Shown here piece after piece: positions 17,829-29,437 of a stretch of 64,000 bases of DNA (positions within the stretch are counted from its first letter, which is position 1; every line of letters starts with the position of its first letter). Source of the DNA: Flavobacteriales bacterium (lineage in GTDB: Bacteria > Bacteroidota > Bacteroidia > Flavobacteriales_F > PHOS-HE28); assembly GCA_023957375.1 (NCBI GenBank), contig JAMLHB010000002.1, forward strand, positions 1,116,001 to 1,180,000, read 5' to 3'. Position numbers and translations under genes: made by a program. Below the pieces are notes generated by a model, which saw only the letters and a program-made list of their open reading frames with translations, was not told where the DNA came from and made no database searches.

Positions 17829-19322
17829 TTACTTATTGATGGTCATGGTGCGGGTGGCCTGGTACTTGCCCGCATCCAGCTTCAGCAGGTACAGGCCATT
17901 GCTGAGCTCGCCGAGGTCAAGGGTTTGGCGCTGTTCTCCGCCGGTGTTCCGCAGGTCAGTGCTCATCACCACCTTGCCTACCAGGTCGGTCACCACCACA
18001 TTGATCAGGGTGGCTTGGTCGAGGTTGTATTCCACGTTCACTAAGCCGGTGGTGGGGTTGGGGAAGATGGCCAGGCTGCGGTCAAGCGTGTTTTCACCCA
18101 TGCCGATTGAAACATCGGTGGTGAAGTGCTTGATGTCGACGTCGCCGAAGCTGCCGCCCTGGATCACGGTTTGGCCATTGGAGATCAGCTTGTAGTATCC
18201 GTTGCCATAGGAGCAGCAGAAACCATCGCCGTAAGAGTCATGCACTTCCAAGCGATAGCATTCCTGGTTTGAAAGGGACCATTCGTACACGTTCTCGGGC
18301 TGGTTGCCGTTGGCATAGGGGCCGCCTTGGTACACCATGGTACCATTGCCATTGAAAAGTTTCCACCGGGTTTCGGTCCCATAGTTATCGGTTTTCAGCT
18401 TGAAGGTTACCTGTGTGTAGGCCGTCACGGTGCTGGCCTTCACGGGTTGGACCGTGCTGTTGTTGCCCGCATTGCCGTCCGGGGTGGTGATCTGCAGGGT
18501 GACGTTGGTATTGCCGGTGGGGGTGAAGGTGGCTACATCGACGTTGGCCACCTCATACGTGTCCAGCGAGCCGGTCCAGTTGGTGGAGCCCAGCACGGTG
18601 GACCCGACACGGGCTTCGATGGTGGCATTGGTGAGCGTTTGCGTGCCCACGTTCTGCAGGCGTGCCGACACTCCTACACTGCTGCCGGCACAACCTTGCG
18701 GATTGCTCAGGGGGCTCAGCAACGTGGCGTCAGTGCCGCTCATGGCCTGTTGGCAGGAACCTACGGACGCCCACATGCTTGCTGCCGTGGGCCAGTTGTT
18801 CCCATTTTTCTCTTCGGTGATCACCCGGTTGGGGCAGACCTTGTACAAGGTGGGGAAGTAGCTGATCTGCAGCAAGTCGGCGATGTCTGCGTTGTCAATA
18901 ATCGGGTAAGGGGTTCCAGTCGTCCAATTTCCCTGTGTGCAGCCGCCGTAATAGACACTGGCTTGAGTAGATTGGCAGGCATTTGAAGGATTGGAAATCC
19001 CAAGGAGCTGATCGGTGGTGTTGCCCTGTTGCCCTTCGATAAAGAATACGCGCACCTTGTTTTCCGCAGTACCTGGCCCGTACTGGTTATAAAGGTTCGC
19101 CAAGGCGTGCGTACTGTGGAAGCTCCAGCAGGGGCCGCACCAGGTTGCGCTTACGTCGATGAACACGGTGTAGCCGGAATCGAGGTAGCTGTACAGGTTA
19201 TGGCTGTGGCCGTTAAGGTCCGTGCCGGTCCAGTCCGGACAGATGGAATGATCGGTTATCTGGGCTAGGGCCGGTCCGCTGAGTGCTGCCGCAAAGGCGG
19301 CCATGAGTATGGGTTTCTTCAT
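17829..19322 (-). CDS. Secreted redoxin-domain protein with type IX sorting domain
   Basis: 497 residues. Signal peptide, then a thioredoxin-like domain with VSATWCGPCWSFH about residues 52-65. The middle holds a CARDB-like repeat (VGVSARLQNVGTQTLTNATI) and a beta-rich segment. The C-terminus is a type A T9SS sorting domain (FPNPTTGLVNVEYNLDQ ... GLYLLKLDAGKYQATRTM). It is probably exported through SprA (21755) and attached to or released from the cell surface. A TACTTTTG promoter lies at 19397-19404. Confidence 0.88.
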   Translation of the reverse strand: MKKPILMAAFAAALSGPALAQITDHSICPDWTGTDLNGHSHNLYSYLDSGYTVFIDVSATWCGPCWSFHSTHALANLYNQYGPGTAENKVRVFFIEGQQGNTTDQLLGISNPSNACQSTQASVYYGGCTQGNWTTGTPYPIIDNADIADLLQISYFPTLYKVCPNRVITEEKNGNNWPTAASMWASVGSCQQAMSGTDATLLSPLSNPQGCAGSSVGVSARLQNVGTQTLTNATIEARVGSTVLGSTNWTGSLDTYEVANVDVATFTPTGNTNVTLQITTPDGNAGNNSTVQPVKASTVTAYTQVTFKLKTDNYGTETRWKLFNGNGTMVYQGGPYANGNQPENVYEWSLSNQECYRLEVHDSYGDGFCCSYGNGYYKLISNGQTVIQGGSFGDVDIKHFTTDVSIGMGENTLDRSLAIFPNPTTGLVNVEYNLDQATLINVVVTDLVGKVVMSTDLRNTGGEQRQTLDLGELSNGLYLLKLDAGKYQATRTMTINK

Positions 19323-19396
19323 TGCGGTGTTCTGTTGAGGGGTGATTTGTTCGGGTGTTTGCCGATGCGGTGTTTACCTGTTTGTCCCGCCATAAT

Positions 19397-19404
19397 CAAA
19401 AGTA
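19397..19404 (-). promoter_or_regulatory. TAnnTTTG -7 element for the redoxin T9SS gene
   Basis: TACTTTTG on the minus strand, about 75 bases before the start codon at 19322. Exact match to the Bacteroidota -7 consensus. Confidence 0.5.
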
Positions 19405-19504
19405 CCCAGCATTGGGTTCTGGTGCATCGAAATGCCGGGCTTCCTTGGATTCCCGCCCTGGTGCAACCGGGGCCGGAACCATGGAGCGGGCTGGCTCGTG
19501 GCGC

Positions 19505-19512
19505 TATCTTTG
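19505..19512 (+). promoter_or_regulatory. TAnnTTTG -7 element for the gene at 19539
   Basis: TATCTTTG, exact consensus, 26 bases before the ATG at 19539. Confidence 0.65.
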
Positions 19513-19538
19513 TGGCATAGGTGAGCAAAAAAGGAAAC

Positions 19539-20294
19539 ATGATGAAAACACGTACGCACCTCCTCCTGGTTTCGGGGTTAATGACCCTGGCGGCCGGGGC
19601 ACAAACAGTGCCGGTGACCGTTACCAACGCGGAAGGCCAAGTGGTGAACGGAACCACGATCACGGTCAACGGGAACGTGCCGGTGGGCCAGGCGATGGGC
19701 ATGGGGCTTAGCGCGGAGAACACCAGCGGCATGTTCCGCGAGGTGAATGTGAAGCGCTATGAACTGGATGTGGCGCACGGCACGAAGAACTATTTCTGCT
19801 GGGACCTGTGTTACGGCGAGCAACTGGCCGGGGTATGGCCCCTGTGGGTGGGTGCCGACCCGATTTCCATGGATGCCGGAGAGGTGGCCAACGGGTTTCA
19901 TGCCTACTATATGCCCGAAGGATTCACGGGAACAGCCACCTTCCGCTATGTGTGGTACGACACCTCCTCGGAAAACGACAGTACTTGGGTGGATTTTGTG
20001 TTCAACTCGGGTGAAGGGGCCGGCGTGGCTGAGGTTGCGGCCGTGCGCAGCTTCAGCGTTTATCCCAACCCGGCCGTGGACGGCAACATCACTGTCAGTT
20101 ATGACCTTTCCTCCGCCTTCGCTTCCGACCGCCTTGCGGTCTACAACTTGTTGGGGGAGCGCAAGCTGGTGCGGAACCTTTCAGGCGTGCAGGGCCGGAC
20201 GATGATCGGCGAGCTGGAGGCCGGCGTTTGGTTCGCCGTGCTGGAGCGCAACGGCAAGGCCATGGCCACCAAACGCGTGGTGGTGGTGCGCTAA
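19539..20294 (+). CDS. Secreted protein with type IX sorting domain, function unknown
   Basis: 251 residues. Signal peptide (THLLLVSGLMTLAAGAQ), a beta-sandwich-like region of about 140 residues with two close cysteines (FCWDLCYG), then a T9SS type A C-terminal domain (VYPNPAVDGNITVSYDLSS). The ATG at 19539 (or 19542) is preferred over GTG 19521, which would put a charged extension before the signal peptide. The stop overlaps the end of the convergent sirtuin gene by 4 bases. Confidence 0.8.
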   Translation: MMKTRTHLLLVSGLMTLAAGAQTVPVTVTNAEGQVVNGTTITVNGNVPVGQAMGMGLSAENTSGMFREVNVKRYELDVAHGTKNYFCWDLCYGEQLAGVWPLWVGADPISMDAGEVANGFHAYYMPEGFTGTATFRYVWYDTSSENDSTWVDFVFNSGEGAGVAEVAAVRSFSVYPNPAVDGNITVSYDLSSAFASDRLAVYNLLGERKLVRNLSGVQGRTMIGELEAGVWFAVLERNGKAMATKRVVVVR

Positions 20295-20980
20295 GCCAAT
20301 TCCCGCCTCAACAGATCGGCCAGCATGGGTACGCCCGTGCTGGCCTTTTCGCTCCAATACCGTACGTGAAGGCTGTGCGGTAACTCTTCGGCCCGTGGGT
20401 CCACCACATGGATCCGTGCGTGGGGCGGGGCGGCATGCACCAGGCCGGCGGCGGGCCAAACCTGCAGCGAGCTGCCCACCACCACTAACACGTCGGCAGC
20501 GGCCACTACGCGGGCAGCCTCCTCCATCTGGGGCACCTCCTCACCGAACCACACGATGTGCGGCCGTAATTGGGAACCCAATGGGCAACGGTCGCCCAGC
20601 TCCAATTCGGCTTCCTTGAGCGGCACAACCAGGCCGGGGTCCAGCGTGCTGCGGGCTTTGAGGATCTCGCCGTGCAAGTGCAGCACGCGGGTGCTGCCGG
20701 CACGTTCGTGCAGGTCGTCCACGTTCTGGGTCACCACCTGCACCTCCGCGATGTGTTCTATGGCAGCTATGGCCTGGTGTGCCGCATTGGGCCTGGCTTG
20801 CAGCACTTGTAGGCGCCGTTCGTTGTAGAACCGCAGCACCAGCCCGGGGTTGCGGGCGAAGGCCTCCGGGGTGGCCACGTCCTCCATGCGGTGCTGCTCC
20901 CACAGCCCGCCGCTGTCGCGAAAGGTGTTCAGCCCGCTTTCGGCACTGATCCCCGCCCCGGTGAAAAAGACGATGCGCAC
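20291..20980 (-). CDS. cobB: Sir2-family NAD-dependent protein deacylase
   Basis: 229 residues. NAD-binding motifs GAGISAESGL and FRD, catalytic TQNVDDLHERAGS with His in HLHGE, and GSSLQVWPAAGL. The sequence YNER (residues about 51-54) matches the Tyr-x-x-Arg pair that in SIRT5-type enzymes binds succinyl or malonyl groups, so desuccinylase activity is plausible. The four zinc cysteines of classical sirtuins are absent (only one Cys in that region), as I recall for Bacteroidota homologues. The gene symbol is assigned by family only. Confidence 0.9.
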   Translation of the reverse strand: MRIVFFTGAGISAESGLNTFRDSGGLWEQHRMEDVATPEAFARNPGLVLRFYNERRLQVLQARPNAAHQAIAAIEHIAEVQVVTQNVDDLHERAGSTRVLHLHGEILKARSTLDPGLVVPLKEAELELGDRCPLGSQLRPHIVWFGEEVPQMEEAARVVAAADVLVVVGSSLQVWPAAGLVHAAPPHARIHVVDPRAEELPHSLHVRYWSEKASTGVPMLADLLRRELA

Positions 20981-21032
20981 AGGCGTAAAGATGGGCCTTG
21001 TACGGGTATCCGCCGCAGTTCGGGTCTACGGC

Positions 21033-21040
21033 TTACTTTG
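21033..21040 (+). promoter_or_regulatory. Near-consensus -7 element before ruvA-sprA
   Basis: TTACTTTG, one mismatch from TAnnTTTG, about 83 bases before the ruvA ATG. It is the best promoter candidate between the divergent sirtuin and ruvA genes. Confidence 0.35.
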
Positions 21041-21123
21041 CAGCCCTTTTCGCCAAACCCCCTTGCGCATAGCTTCACCCGTACCCAAGCACCCGTTGCC
21101 TTCCATGCAGCGGGTTGATATGC

Positions 21124-21735
21124 ATGATCGATAGCCTGCGCGGCGAGCTTCTGGAGCGCTCACCCGACCATGTGGTGGTGGAGTGCGGCGGGGTGGGGTA
21201 CTTGGCGTACATCACCCCGGATACCTTTACGCGCCTACCAGCCAAAGGGCCTTGCCGGTTTTGGGTGCACTATACGGTGAGCGTGGATGTGCGCAGCGGA
21301 CAGAGCGAGCACAAGCTGTTCGGCTTCCTGGACACTGTGGAGCGGCACCTGTTCCGCCAATTGATCACCGTGGCCGGCGTGAGCACCACCATTGGCCTGG
21401 CCATTGTGGGCACGCGCAGTGCGGACGATCTGCGCTCGGCGATCATGTCCGGTGATGAAAGGGTGCTGAAGGGCGCCAAGGGTGTGGGCCCCAAGCTGGC
21501 CCAACGCATTGTGCAGGAGCTGTCGGGCAAATTGGCCATAGACCCCTTGGAGAAACGCCTTGCCACCGCCCCCGGCGGGAGCAATACCCTGAAGGCGGAA
21601 GCGTTGTCGGCATTGATCTCCTTGGGTTCCGACCGGATGAAGGCCGAGCGGGCCCTGCAGCGGGTGTTGGAGGAGCGCAAGGACGAACCGCCAGGGGTGG
21701 AGGAATTGATCCGCCTGGTACTGAAGAGCAACTGA
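21124..21735 (+). CDS. ruvA: RuvA, Holliday junction-binding subunit
   Basis: 203 residues, normal length. N-terminal OB-fold (MIDSLRGELLERSPDHVVVE, then GVGYLAYI), helix-hairpin-helix domain II with GVGPKLAQRIVQEL, and the C-terminal domain that contacts RuvB. ATG 21124 is preferred over TTG 21115. sprA follows 19 bases after the stop, the known Flavobacteriia order ruvA-sprA-gcvH. Confidence 0.97.
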   Translation: MIDSLRGELLERSPDHVVVECGGVGYLAYITPDTFTRLPAKGPCRFWVHYTVSVDVRSGQSEHKLFGFLDTVERHLFRQLITVAGVSTTIGLAIVGTRSADDLRSAIMSGDERVLKGAKGVGPKLAQRIVQELSGKLAIDPLEKRLATAPGGSNTLKAEALSALISLGSDRMKAERALQRVLEERKDEPPGVEELIRLVLKSN

Positions 21736-21754
21736 CCCGGAGCCGGCCACCACC

Positions 21755-24700
21755 ATGACGCCCCTGAAGCGATCCCCGCATTTGTTGCGCTGCCTGTCCG
21801 CCGTGCTGCTGCTGGGGGTTGGTATCCAGGGGGCGCTGGCCCTTGACGGCCTTGCGGTGATCATGCAGGTGGACAGTCCGCAGATCGACCTGCACTACCC
21901 CATTACCGACCCGCCGGCCACAGGCGACCAGAACACGGGCACCATTGACCTGGGCACCCCTGGCAATGTGACCAACGATGTGGTGTACGACCCGGCCACC
22001 GGGCAGTACATCCTGCGCAGCCGCATGGGCGAGAACATCGATTACCGACCGCCGCAGAGCATGTCCTTGGAAGAGTACATGAACTACGACATGGAGAAGG
22101 CCATGCAGACCTACTGGACCGAGAAGAACCAGGAGGAGAGCGAGCGGGCCGCCAAGGGATTGATCCCCACCATCCAAGTGCGCAGCGAGGCCTTCTGCCG
22201 GATCTTCGGGGGGTGCAACATCGACATACGGCCACAGGGAAGCGCCGAGGTGATCTTCGGGCTCAACACCAGCAAGACCGACAATCCGCGCATACCGGTG
22301 GACCAGCGCAAGATCACCACCTTCAACTTCGACCAGAAGATCCAGCTCAACTTAGTGGGCAACATCGGCACCAAGCTGAAGATCAACACCAGTTACAACA
22401 CCGAGGCCACCTTCGACTTCGAGAACCAGGTGAAGCTCAACTTCGCCGGGGAGGAGGACGACATCATCCAGAAGCTGGAAGCGGGCAACGTGAGCCTGCC
22501 GCTCACCGGCCAGTTGATCCAAGGCAGCCAGAGCCTGTTCGGCCTGAAGACCGAACTGCGCTTCGGCAGGCTGACGGCCACGGCCATCTTCAGCCAGGAG
22601 AAGGGGCAGCGCAAGAACATCGCCGTGGCCGGGGGGGCGCAAACCACCACCTTCGAGATCAAGGCGGACCAGTACGAAGCCAACAAATACTACTTCCTCA
22701 GTTACTTCTTCCGGGACAACTACGAGAACGCCCTGCGTACCCTGCCCACGGTGAACAGCGGCATCCAGGTGACGCGCGTGGAGGTGTGGGTGACCAACAC
22801 ACGCAGCGACTACACCAACAACCGGAACATCGTGGCCTTCACCGATCTGGGCGAAGATGCCAGCGCGGCCAGCGTGGCAGCCAACCGGGTGAGCGCCAAC
22901 TTGGCGGCTTCCGGCATCCTGACGGACGGTGCCGGAACCCTGCCGGGCAACAGCGCCAACGGCCTGTACAACCTGGTGGCCAACAATGCGGGCATCCGCT
23001 CCTTCACCTCGGCCGGGCCCGCGTTGCAGGTGCTGGGCATGCAGGCCAGCCGCAACTTCGAAAAGCTGGAGAGCGCGCGCTTGCTTACACCAAGCGAATA
23101 CACCCTGAACGAGCGCTTGGGCTTCATTGGCCTGAACCAGAACCTGAACAACGACGAGGTATTGGCCGTGGCCTTCCAGTACACCTACCAGGGGCAAACC
23201 TTCCAAGTGGGCGAATTCAGCACGGACGGCATTGCGCCGCCCAAGGCGCTGATGGTGCGCCTGCTGAAATCCACCATCACCGATCCGCGCGCGCCGCTGT
23301 GGGACCTGATGATGAAGAACGTTTATTCCTTGGGCGCCTTCCAGGTGAACCCGCAGGATTTCCGTCTGGACCTGCTGTACAACAATCCCACCACCGGGGT
23401 GGACCTCAACTACATCCCGCGTGTGCCCATCGACCAGATCCCGCTGCAGCAGGCCCTGGGGCTGGACCGCTTGGACATGCAGGGGGCGCCAAACCCGGAC
23501 GGCTGGTTTGATTGGGTGGACAATGCGGCCACCACCGGCGGCACCATCAATTCCCAGAACGGGCGCATCTTCTTCCCCGTGCTGGAACCCTTCGGCAGCT
23601 ACCTCAACCGGCAGCTCATCGGGCCCAACCCCGGCCAACCTTTTCAGGATACCCTGGTGCGCAAGAACATTGTCTTCCAACAGCTGTACGACAGCACCAA
23701 GACGGCGGCGGAAAACCTCCCCGAGCTCAACCGCTTCAAGCTCAAAGGCAGCTTCAAGAGCGCCAGCAGCGACGTGATCAGCCTCAACTCGGTGAACATC
23801 CCCCAGGGTTCGGTGAGCGTGACCGCCGGCGGCGTGCGCTTGGTGGAAAACCAGGACTACACCGTGGACTACAACCTGGGCCGGGTGAAGATCCTCAACC
23901 AGGGCATCCTGGAAAGCGGCACCCCGATCAACGTGAGCTTGGAAAGCAACACCCTCTTCAGCATACAGACCAAAACCCTGGCGGGTGCGCGCTTTGACTA
24001 CAAGGTGAACAAAGACCTGGTGCTGGGCGGCACGGTGATGAACCTGTACGAACGCCCGCTGACCCAGAAAGTGAACGTGGGCGACGAGCCCATCGCCAAC
24101 ACGATCATGGGCCTGGACGCCAACTGGAAGAAGGAAAGCGGGCTGATCACCCGCTTGGTGGACAAACTGCCGTTCTACAACACCAAGGAAACCAGCTCGC
24201 TGGATGCCAGCGCCGAGGCAGCCTACCTGATCCCCGGCCACAGCAAGGCCATCGGAAAGGGGGGCACCAGCTACATCGATGATTTCGAGGGCAGCGTAAG
24301 CAACATCGACATGCGCACCCAGAGCCAATGGTTCCTGGCGGCCACGCCCCAAGGCCAGGTCGGCGACCTGTTCCCCGAGGGTGAATACATCAACGACCTG
24401 CGCACCGGATTCAGGCGGGCCCTGCTATCCTGGTATGTGGTGGACCCGCTCTTCTTCAACAACAACAGTCTGAAGCCACCGTTGCCGGACGGGTCCGACA
24501 CGGACAACCGCTCGCGCGAGGTGCTGGAAAAGGAAGTGTTCCCCAACCGCCAGCTGGCCACCGGCACCCCCAGCAACATCCCCGTGCTGGACCTGGCCTA
24601 CTATCCCAACGAGCGCGGCCCGTACAACTACGTGACCAACCTGGACGATAACGGCAACCTGCAGGACCCCGAGTCCAGCTGGGCGGGCATCGAGCGCAAG

Positions 24701-27700
24701 ATCACCACCACGGACTTCGAGGCCAGCAACATCGAAACCATCCAGTTCTGGATGATGGACCCCTTCGATCCGGCGGTGAGCAACGCCAACGGCGAACCGG
24801 CCAGCAACGTGGACGCCGGCAACACCACCGGCGGGGACCTGTACATCAACTTGGGCAACCTCAGCGAGGACGTGCTGCGCGACGGGCGCAAGAGCTTCGA
24901 GAACGGCTTGCCCAAGAGCCCGAGCGACCTGGCCGCCACCACTGACCAAACCGCCTGGGGCGTGGTGCCCACCACCCAAAGCGTGGTGAACGCCTTCGCC
25001 ATCACCGACCAGAACACCTACCGCTACCAGGACGTGGGCATGGACGGCCTGGCCAACAACGACGCGAATGCCTTCCAGCCCGGATTGAACGAGCAATCCT
25101 TCTTCCAGGAGAGCTACCTGAACCAGTTGAGCCCCGGTGCCCGGGGCCGTTGGCAAGGCGATCCCTCGGGCGATGATTACCTGTATTTCCGCGGCAGCCA
25201 TTACGACAGCCCGCCCCGCTCCATCCTCGACCGATACAAGCGCTTCAACGGCCTGGAGGGCAACTCGGTCACCGACGAGGACAGCCCGGAGAACTTCCCG
25301 ATGCAGGCCACCACCCTGCCCACCACCGAAGACCTCAACCAGGACCAGAACCTGAGCGAAAGCGAGAGCTACTTCCAGTACCGCGTCAAGCTGCGCCCGG
25401 CGGAAATGGCCGTGGGCCGCAACTTCATCACCGATCGCGTGCTGGGCCGCAGCCCCTCGGGCAAGGAAGTGTACTGGTACCAGTTCAAGATACCCGTGCG
25501 CCAACCCGAAAAGCGCGTCAACGGCATCCAGGATTTCCGCTCGATCCGCTTCATGCGCATGTTCCTCCACGGCTGGTCGCAACCGGTGGTGCTGCGCTTT
25601 GCCCGCCTGGATTTCGTGCGGGGCGAATGGCGCAAGTACGCCCAAAGCCTGGACACCCCGGGAGAGGGCATCGGCGGCGACCCGGAGCAGACCACCTTCG
25701 ACGTGGCGGCGGTGAACATTGAAGAGAACGGCAACCGCATCCCCATCAACTACGTGCTGCCGCCGGGCATCAACCAGGAAACGGACATCGCCAGCGCCAA
25801 CCTGCGCAGCCTGAACGAGCAATCGCTGGAGTTGAGCACCTGCGGACTGCGCGACGGGGATGCACGGGCAGCTTACCGCAACGTGAGCTTCGACATCCGC
25901 AGCTACAAGAAGCTGCGCATGTACATCCATGCGGAGTCGGCCGATCCGGACCGCCCCATGGCATACGGGGACGTGAGCGTCTTCATCCGCTTGGGCAACG
26001 ATTATGCCCAGAACTATTACGAATACGAGGTGCCCGCCGTGCCCTCTGCCTTTTACAACAACGACCCCTACAACGTGTGGCCCGAGGCGAACAACTTAGT
26101 GGTGGAGTTCGCCCGCCTGAACGACGTGAAGATCCAACGGAACCAGGCCGGCTTCCCCGTTACCCAGCGCTTTGTGCAAATGGAGGGCGACCGGCGCATC
26201 ACCGTGGTGGGCAACCCCAACCTCAGCCAGATGAACACCATCATGATCGGCATCCGCAACCCCAAGCGCGATGGCGACCAGGCCAACCCGTGGGCACCGG
26301 ATGACGGCACGGCCAAGTGCGTGGAGGTGTGGGTGAACGAGCTGCGCCTCACCGATTTCGACCAGCGGGGCGGATGGGCGGCCCTGGCCCGCGTGAACAC
26401 CACCCTGGCCGACCTGGGCACCCTGAGCGTGGCAGGCAACTACAGCACCCCCGGTTGGGGCGGCATCGACAAGCGCGTGAGCGAGCGGCAGCGCGACACG
26501 CGCTACGGCATTGATGTGAGCGCCAACCTGGAAATGAGCAAGTTCCTTCCCGAGAAGAGCGGCGTGAAGGTGCCCATGTACTTAGGCTACAACGAGCAGA
26601 TCATCAACCCCCAGTACGACCCGCTCAACCCGGACATCGAATGGAACGATGCCACCCGGGCCCTCACCCGCGAGGAAAAAAAGCAGCGCCTGAAGGAACT
26701 GCGCACCTACACGCGGCGGCGCAGCATCAACCTCACCAATGTGCGCAAGGACAAGGCGCCGGGGAAGGCCACCGAGCATTTCTACGACGTGTCCAACTTC
26801 AGCCTCTCCTATGCCTACAGCGACCAGGAGTTCCATGACGTGAACACGCAATATGAAAACACCCGCACCTACCGCGGCTCGCTCAACTACCAGCACAACC
26901 CCAAGCCGAGGCCGGTGAAACCCTTCGAAAACCTGTCGTTCATCGGCACCAGCAAATGGATGCGCTTAGTGAAGGATTTCAACTTCAACTTCGGGTTCAA
27001 GCAGCTGACCGCGCGCACCTCCATCGACCGCAGTTACCTCGAGCGCCTGATCCGGCCCAACCCCGACATCCAGAGCCTGCCGCCAGCGCCCACCTACAAC
27101 AAAACCTTCAACTGGTCCAACCAGTACGGCTTCCGCTACGAGCTCACCAAGAGCTTGAAGATGGACTTCAACGCCAACAACAACTCCATCATCGGCGAGC
27201 CGCCCGGGCGCGTGAACGCCGACGACCGGGACCAGTACCGCATCTGGAAGGACAGCGTGCTCACCAGCATCAAGCGCTTCGGTGAAACCACCACGTACGA
27301 CCACATGGTGAACTTCACCTATACCCTTCCCTTGGACAAGCTGCCCCTCACCGACTGGATCACCGCCAACGCCACCTATGGTGCCGGATACAAATGGGAC
27401 CGTGCGCCCCTGACCCAGGACAGCATCGGCAACACCATCCAGAACTCGCGCAACATCAACCTCACCGGGCAGTTCAACTTCGTCAGCCTGTACAACAAGG
27501 TGAAGTACTTCAAGAAGATCAACGACAAGGCCAGGAGCAGGTCTCGGACGCCTGCCAAACGTCCCGGAGGTGGGGACAAGGCCCAGGATGACGCTGCGAA
27601 AACGGGGCTGAAGATCAATCCGCTCGAAGGGCTGGCCCGCGTGCTGATGACCATCCGTACGGGCACCTTCACATACAGCCAAAACAGCGGCATCCTGCTG

Positions 27701-28993
27701 CCGGGCTGGCGCATGGGCACCAACGTGATCGGCATGCACCAAGGATTCGGTGCACCCGGGTTCGGCTTCATCCTGGGCGAACAGAACCAGGACTTGAGCG
27801 GCAATTTCGTGCGCGATTTCGCCAGCGAGGCCGCAGGCAAGGGCTGGTTAGTGCAAACACCCAGCATCTTCAACCCCTATACCAACACCCGCACCGAAAC
27901 CATCAACGGGCGCCTGTCATTGGAACCCTTCAACGGCATGCGGGTGGAGCTGATGGCCACGCGCAACCAAAGCGAGAACCGCAGTTCCTTCTTCCGCTGG
28001 AACGAAGCGGAAGGCCGCTACGTGAACGACAGTCCGCAGGATTTCGGCAACTTCAGCGTCAGCACCATCAACTGGGCCACCACCTTCAGCCGCGACGACG
28101 AGAACTTCGTGAACGCCATCTTCCAGCACATGCTGGATGCGCGCCAGGTGATCAGCCAGCGGTTGGGCCAGGGTGACGGGCGTAGCAGCCCCACCGACAG
28201 TGCCTACTGGAGCGGGTACGGCGGGCTCAGCCAAGAGGTGGTGATCCCCGCCTTTTTGGCCGCTTATTCGGGCAAGAACCCGGACAAGGTGAAGTTGAAC
28301 CCCTTCAAGATGGTGCCCCTGCCCAACTGGGACCTTACCTATGACGGCCTCACCAAGATCGAATTCTTCAAGAAGCTCTTCCGCACGTTCTCCATCAAGC
28401 ACAGCTACCGCAGCACCTTCAACATCGGCGGTTACCAGACCAACCTGCTGTACGAACCGGGCGGCAGCGTACTGGACGCGGGCGGCAACTTCCTGCCGGA
28501 GCGGCAGATCTCCACGGTCACCATCAGCGAGGTGATGCACCCCTTCATCAACTTCGACGCCACCCTGCAGAACAGCCTGATCGCCAAGTTCGAGTACAAC
28601 CGCGACCGCAACCTCAGCTTGGGGCTCACCAACTATCAGCTCACCGAAGTGCGAGGCAAGGAATACGTGATCGGCAGCGGCTACCGCTTCAAGAATGTGA
28701 AATTCCCCTTCCAGCTGGGCGGAAAGACCCCGCAGAGCGACTTGAACCTGCGGGTGGACCTGAGCTGGCGCCAGAACAACACGGTGATCCGCAAGATGGA
28801 GGAGGGCCAGAACCAGGTGACCGCCGGGCAGGATATCATCTCGATCAAAACGAGCGCGGATTACGTGATCGACCAGCGGCTGAGCGTGCGTGCCTTCTAC
28901 GAGAAGGTGATCAACAAACCGGTGATCAGCACCTCCTTCCCCAGCGCCAATACCAACTTGGGCATCAGCCTGCGCTTCACCTTGACCCAATAA
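21755..28993 (+). CDS. sprA: SprA/Sov, outer membrane translocon of the type IX secretion system
   Basis: 2412 residues, matching the giant single-chain barrel that forms the T9SS pore. An N-terminal signal ([20 protein letters not shown]) is followed by repeated beta-rich segments with family phrases such as [38 protein letters not shown] and [12 protein letters not shown]. The barrel ends with [11 protein letters not shown]. It exports proteins with C-terminal sorting domains; three to four such cargo genes are in this window. A basic, low-complexity insert (about residues 1928-1950, [20 protein letters not shown]) interrupts the late barrel region. The gcvH start lies 50 bases after the stop. 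Confidence 0.97.
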   Translation: MTPLKRSPHLLRCLSAVLLLGVGIQGALALDGLAVIMQVDSPQIDLHYPITDPPATGDQNTGTIDLGTPGNVTNDVVYDPATGQYILRSRMGENIDYRPPQSMSLEEYMNYDMEKAMQTYWTEKNQEESERAAKGLIPTIQVRSEAFCRIFGGCNIDIRPQGSAEVIFGLNTSKTDNPRIPVDQRKITTFNFDQKIQLNLVGNIGTKLKINTSYNTEATFDFENQVKLNFAGEEDDIIQKLEAGNVSLPLTGQLIQGSQSLFGLKTELRFGRLTATAIFSQEKGQRKNIAVAGGAQTTTFEIKADQYEANKYYFLSYFFRDNYENALRTLPTVNSGIQVTRVEVWVTNTRSDYTNNRNIVAFTDLGEDASAASVAANRVSANLAASGILTDGAGTLPGNSANGLYNLVANNAGIRSFTSAGPALQVLGMQASRNFEKLESARLLTPSEYTLNERLGFIGLNQNLNNDEVLAVAFQYTYQGQTFQVGEFSTDGIAPPKALMVRLLKSTITDPRAPLWDLMMKNVYSLGAFQVNPQDFRLDLLYNNPTTGVDLNYIPRVPIDQIPLQQALGLDRLDMQGAPNPDGWFDWVDNAATTGGTINSQNGRIFFPVLEPFGSYLNRQLIGPNPGQPFQDTLVRKNIVFQQLYDSTKTAAENLPELNRFKLKGSFKSASSDVISLNSVNIPQGSVSVTAGGVRLVENQDYTVDYNLGRVKILNQGILESGTPINVSLESNTLFSIQTKTLAGARFDYKVNKDLVLGGTVMNLYERPLTQKVNVGDEPIANTIMGLDANWKKESGLITRLVDKLPFYNTKETSSLDASAEAAYLIPGHSKAIGKGGTSYIDDFEGSVSNIDMRTQSQWFLAATPQGQVGDLFPEGEYINDLRTGFRRALLSWYVVDPLFFNNNSLKPPLPDGSDTDNRSREVLEKEVFPNRQLATGTPSNIPVLDLAYYPNERGPYNYVTNLDDNGNLQDPESSWAGIERKITTTDFEASNIETIQFWMMDPFDPAVSNANGEPASNVDAGNTTGGDLYINLGNLSEDVLRDGRKSFENGLPKSPSDLAATTDQTAWGVVPTTQSVVNAFAITDQNTYRYQDVGMDGLANNDANAFQPGLNEQSFFQESYLNQLSPGARGRWQGDPSGDDYLYFRGSHYDSPPRSILDRYKRFNGLEGNSVTDEDSPENFPMQATTLPTTEDLNQDQNLSESESYFQYRVKLRPAEMAVGRNFITDRVLGRSPSGKEVYWYQFKIPVRQPEKRVNGIQDFRSIRFMRMFLHGWSQPVVLRFARLDFVRGEWRKYAQSLDTPGEGIGGDPEQTTFDVAAVNIEENGNRIPINYVLPPGINQETDIASANLRSLNEQSLELSTCGLRDGDARAAYRNVSFDIRSYKKLRMYIHAESADPDRPMAYGDVSVFIRLGNDYAQNYYEYEVPAVPSAFYNNDPYNVWPEANNLVVEFARLNDVKIQRNQAGFPVTQRFVQMEGDRRITVVGNPNLSQMNTIMIGIRNPKRDGDQANPWAPDDGTAKCVEVWVNELRLTDFDQRGGWAALARVNTTLADLGTLSVAGNYSTPGWGGIDKRVSERQRDTRYGIDVSANLEMSKFLPEKSGVKVPMYLGYNEQIINPQYDPLNPDIEWNDATRALTREEKKQRLKELRTYTRRRSINLTNVRKDKAPGKATEHFYDVSNFSLSYAYSDQEFHDVNTQYENTRTYRGSLNYQHNPKPRPVKPFENLSFIGTSKWMRLVKDFNFNFGFKQLTARTSIDRSYLERLIRPNPDIQSLPPAPTYNKTFNWSNQYGFRYELTKSLKMDFNANNNSIIGEPPGRVNADDRDQYRIWKDSVLTSIKRFGETTTYDHMVNFTYTLPLDKLPLTDWITANATYGAGYKWDRAPLTQDSIGNTIQNSRNINLTGQFNFVSLYNKVKYFKKINDKARSRSRTPAKRPGGGDKAQDDAAKTGLKINPLEGLARVLMTIRTGTFTYSQNSGILLPGWRMGTNVIGMHQGFGAPGFGFILGEQNQDLSGNFVRDFASEAAGKGWLVQTPSIFNPYTNTRTETINGRLSLEPFNGMRVELMATRNQSENRSSFFRWNEAEGRYVNDSPQDFGNFSVSTINWATTFSRDDENFVNAIFQHMLDARQVISQRLGQGDGRSSPTDSAYWSGYGGLSQEVVIPAFLAAYSGKNPDKVKLNPFKMVPLPNWDLTYDGLTKIEFFKKLFRTFSIKHSYRSTFNIGGYQTNLLYEPGGSVLDAGGNFLPERQISTVTISEVMHPFINFDATLQNSLIAKFEYNRDRNLSLGLTNYQLTEVRGKEYVIGSGYRFKNVKFPFQLGGKTPQSDLNLRVDLSWRQNNTVIRKMEEGQNQVTAGQDIISIKTSADYVIDQRLSVRAFYEKVINKPVISTSFPSANTNLGISLRFTLTQ

Positions 28994-28997
28994 AGGG

Positions 28998-29005
28998 CAT
29001 CTTTG
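28998..29005 (+). promoter_or_regulatory. Near-consensus -7 element before gcvH
   Basis: CATCTTTG, one mismatch from TAnnTTTG, located 38 bases before the gcvH ATG in the short gap after sprA. It would let gcvH be expressed separately from sprA. Confidence 0.35.
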
Positions 29006-29043
29006 CGGCAACTCATCATCCAACCGTTTTCAACCAGCTACCA

Positions 29044-29421
29044 ATGAACATCCCTGCGGAACTGAAATACAGCAAGGACCACGAGTGGGTCCGTGTGGAA
29101 GGCAACGTGGCCGTGATCGGCATCACCGACCACGCCCAAAGCGAACTGGGCGACATTGTGTTCGTGGACATCAACACGGAAGGTGAGGATGTGGCGCAGG
29201 AAGCCGTTTTCGGCACCATCGAGGCGGTGAAAACCGTGAGCGACTTGTTCATGCCGGTGAGCGGCAAGGTGGTGGAGGTGAACCCGGCCTTGGCGGACGA
29301 CCCCTCGTTGGTGAACAAAGACCCGTACGGTGCCGGTTGGTTGGTGCGGGCCGAGATCAAGGACGGCCAGGAGCTGGAAGGCCTGCTGACCGCGGCGCAA
29401 TACCAGGAGTCGCTCGGGTAA
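29044..29421 (+). CDS. gcvH: GcvH, glycine cleavage system H protein
   Basis: Lipoyl carrier that shuttles aminomethyl groups between the P, T and L proteins of glycine cleavage. 125 residues. [13 protein letters not shown] opens the domain, and the lipoylated Lys sits in [19 protein letters not shown] (about residue 63). The C-terminal [10 protein letters not shown] is also typical. The other glycine cleavage genes are not in the window. Confidence 0.97.
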   Translation: MNIPAELKYSKDHEWVRVEGNVAVIGITDHAQSELGDIVFVDINTEGEDVAQEAVFGTIEAVKTVSDLFMPVSGKVVEVNPALADDPSLVNKDPYGAGWLVRAEIKDGQELEGLLTAAQYQESLG

Positions 29422-29437
29422 GGCAACGCCTTGCCGG

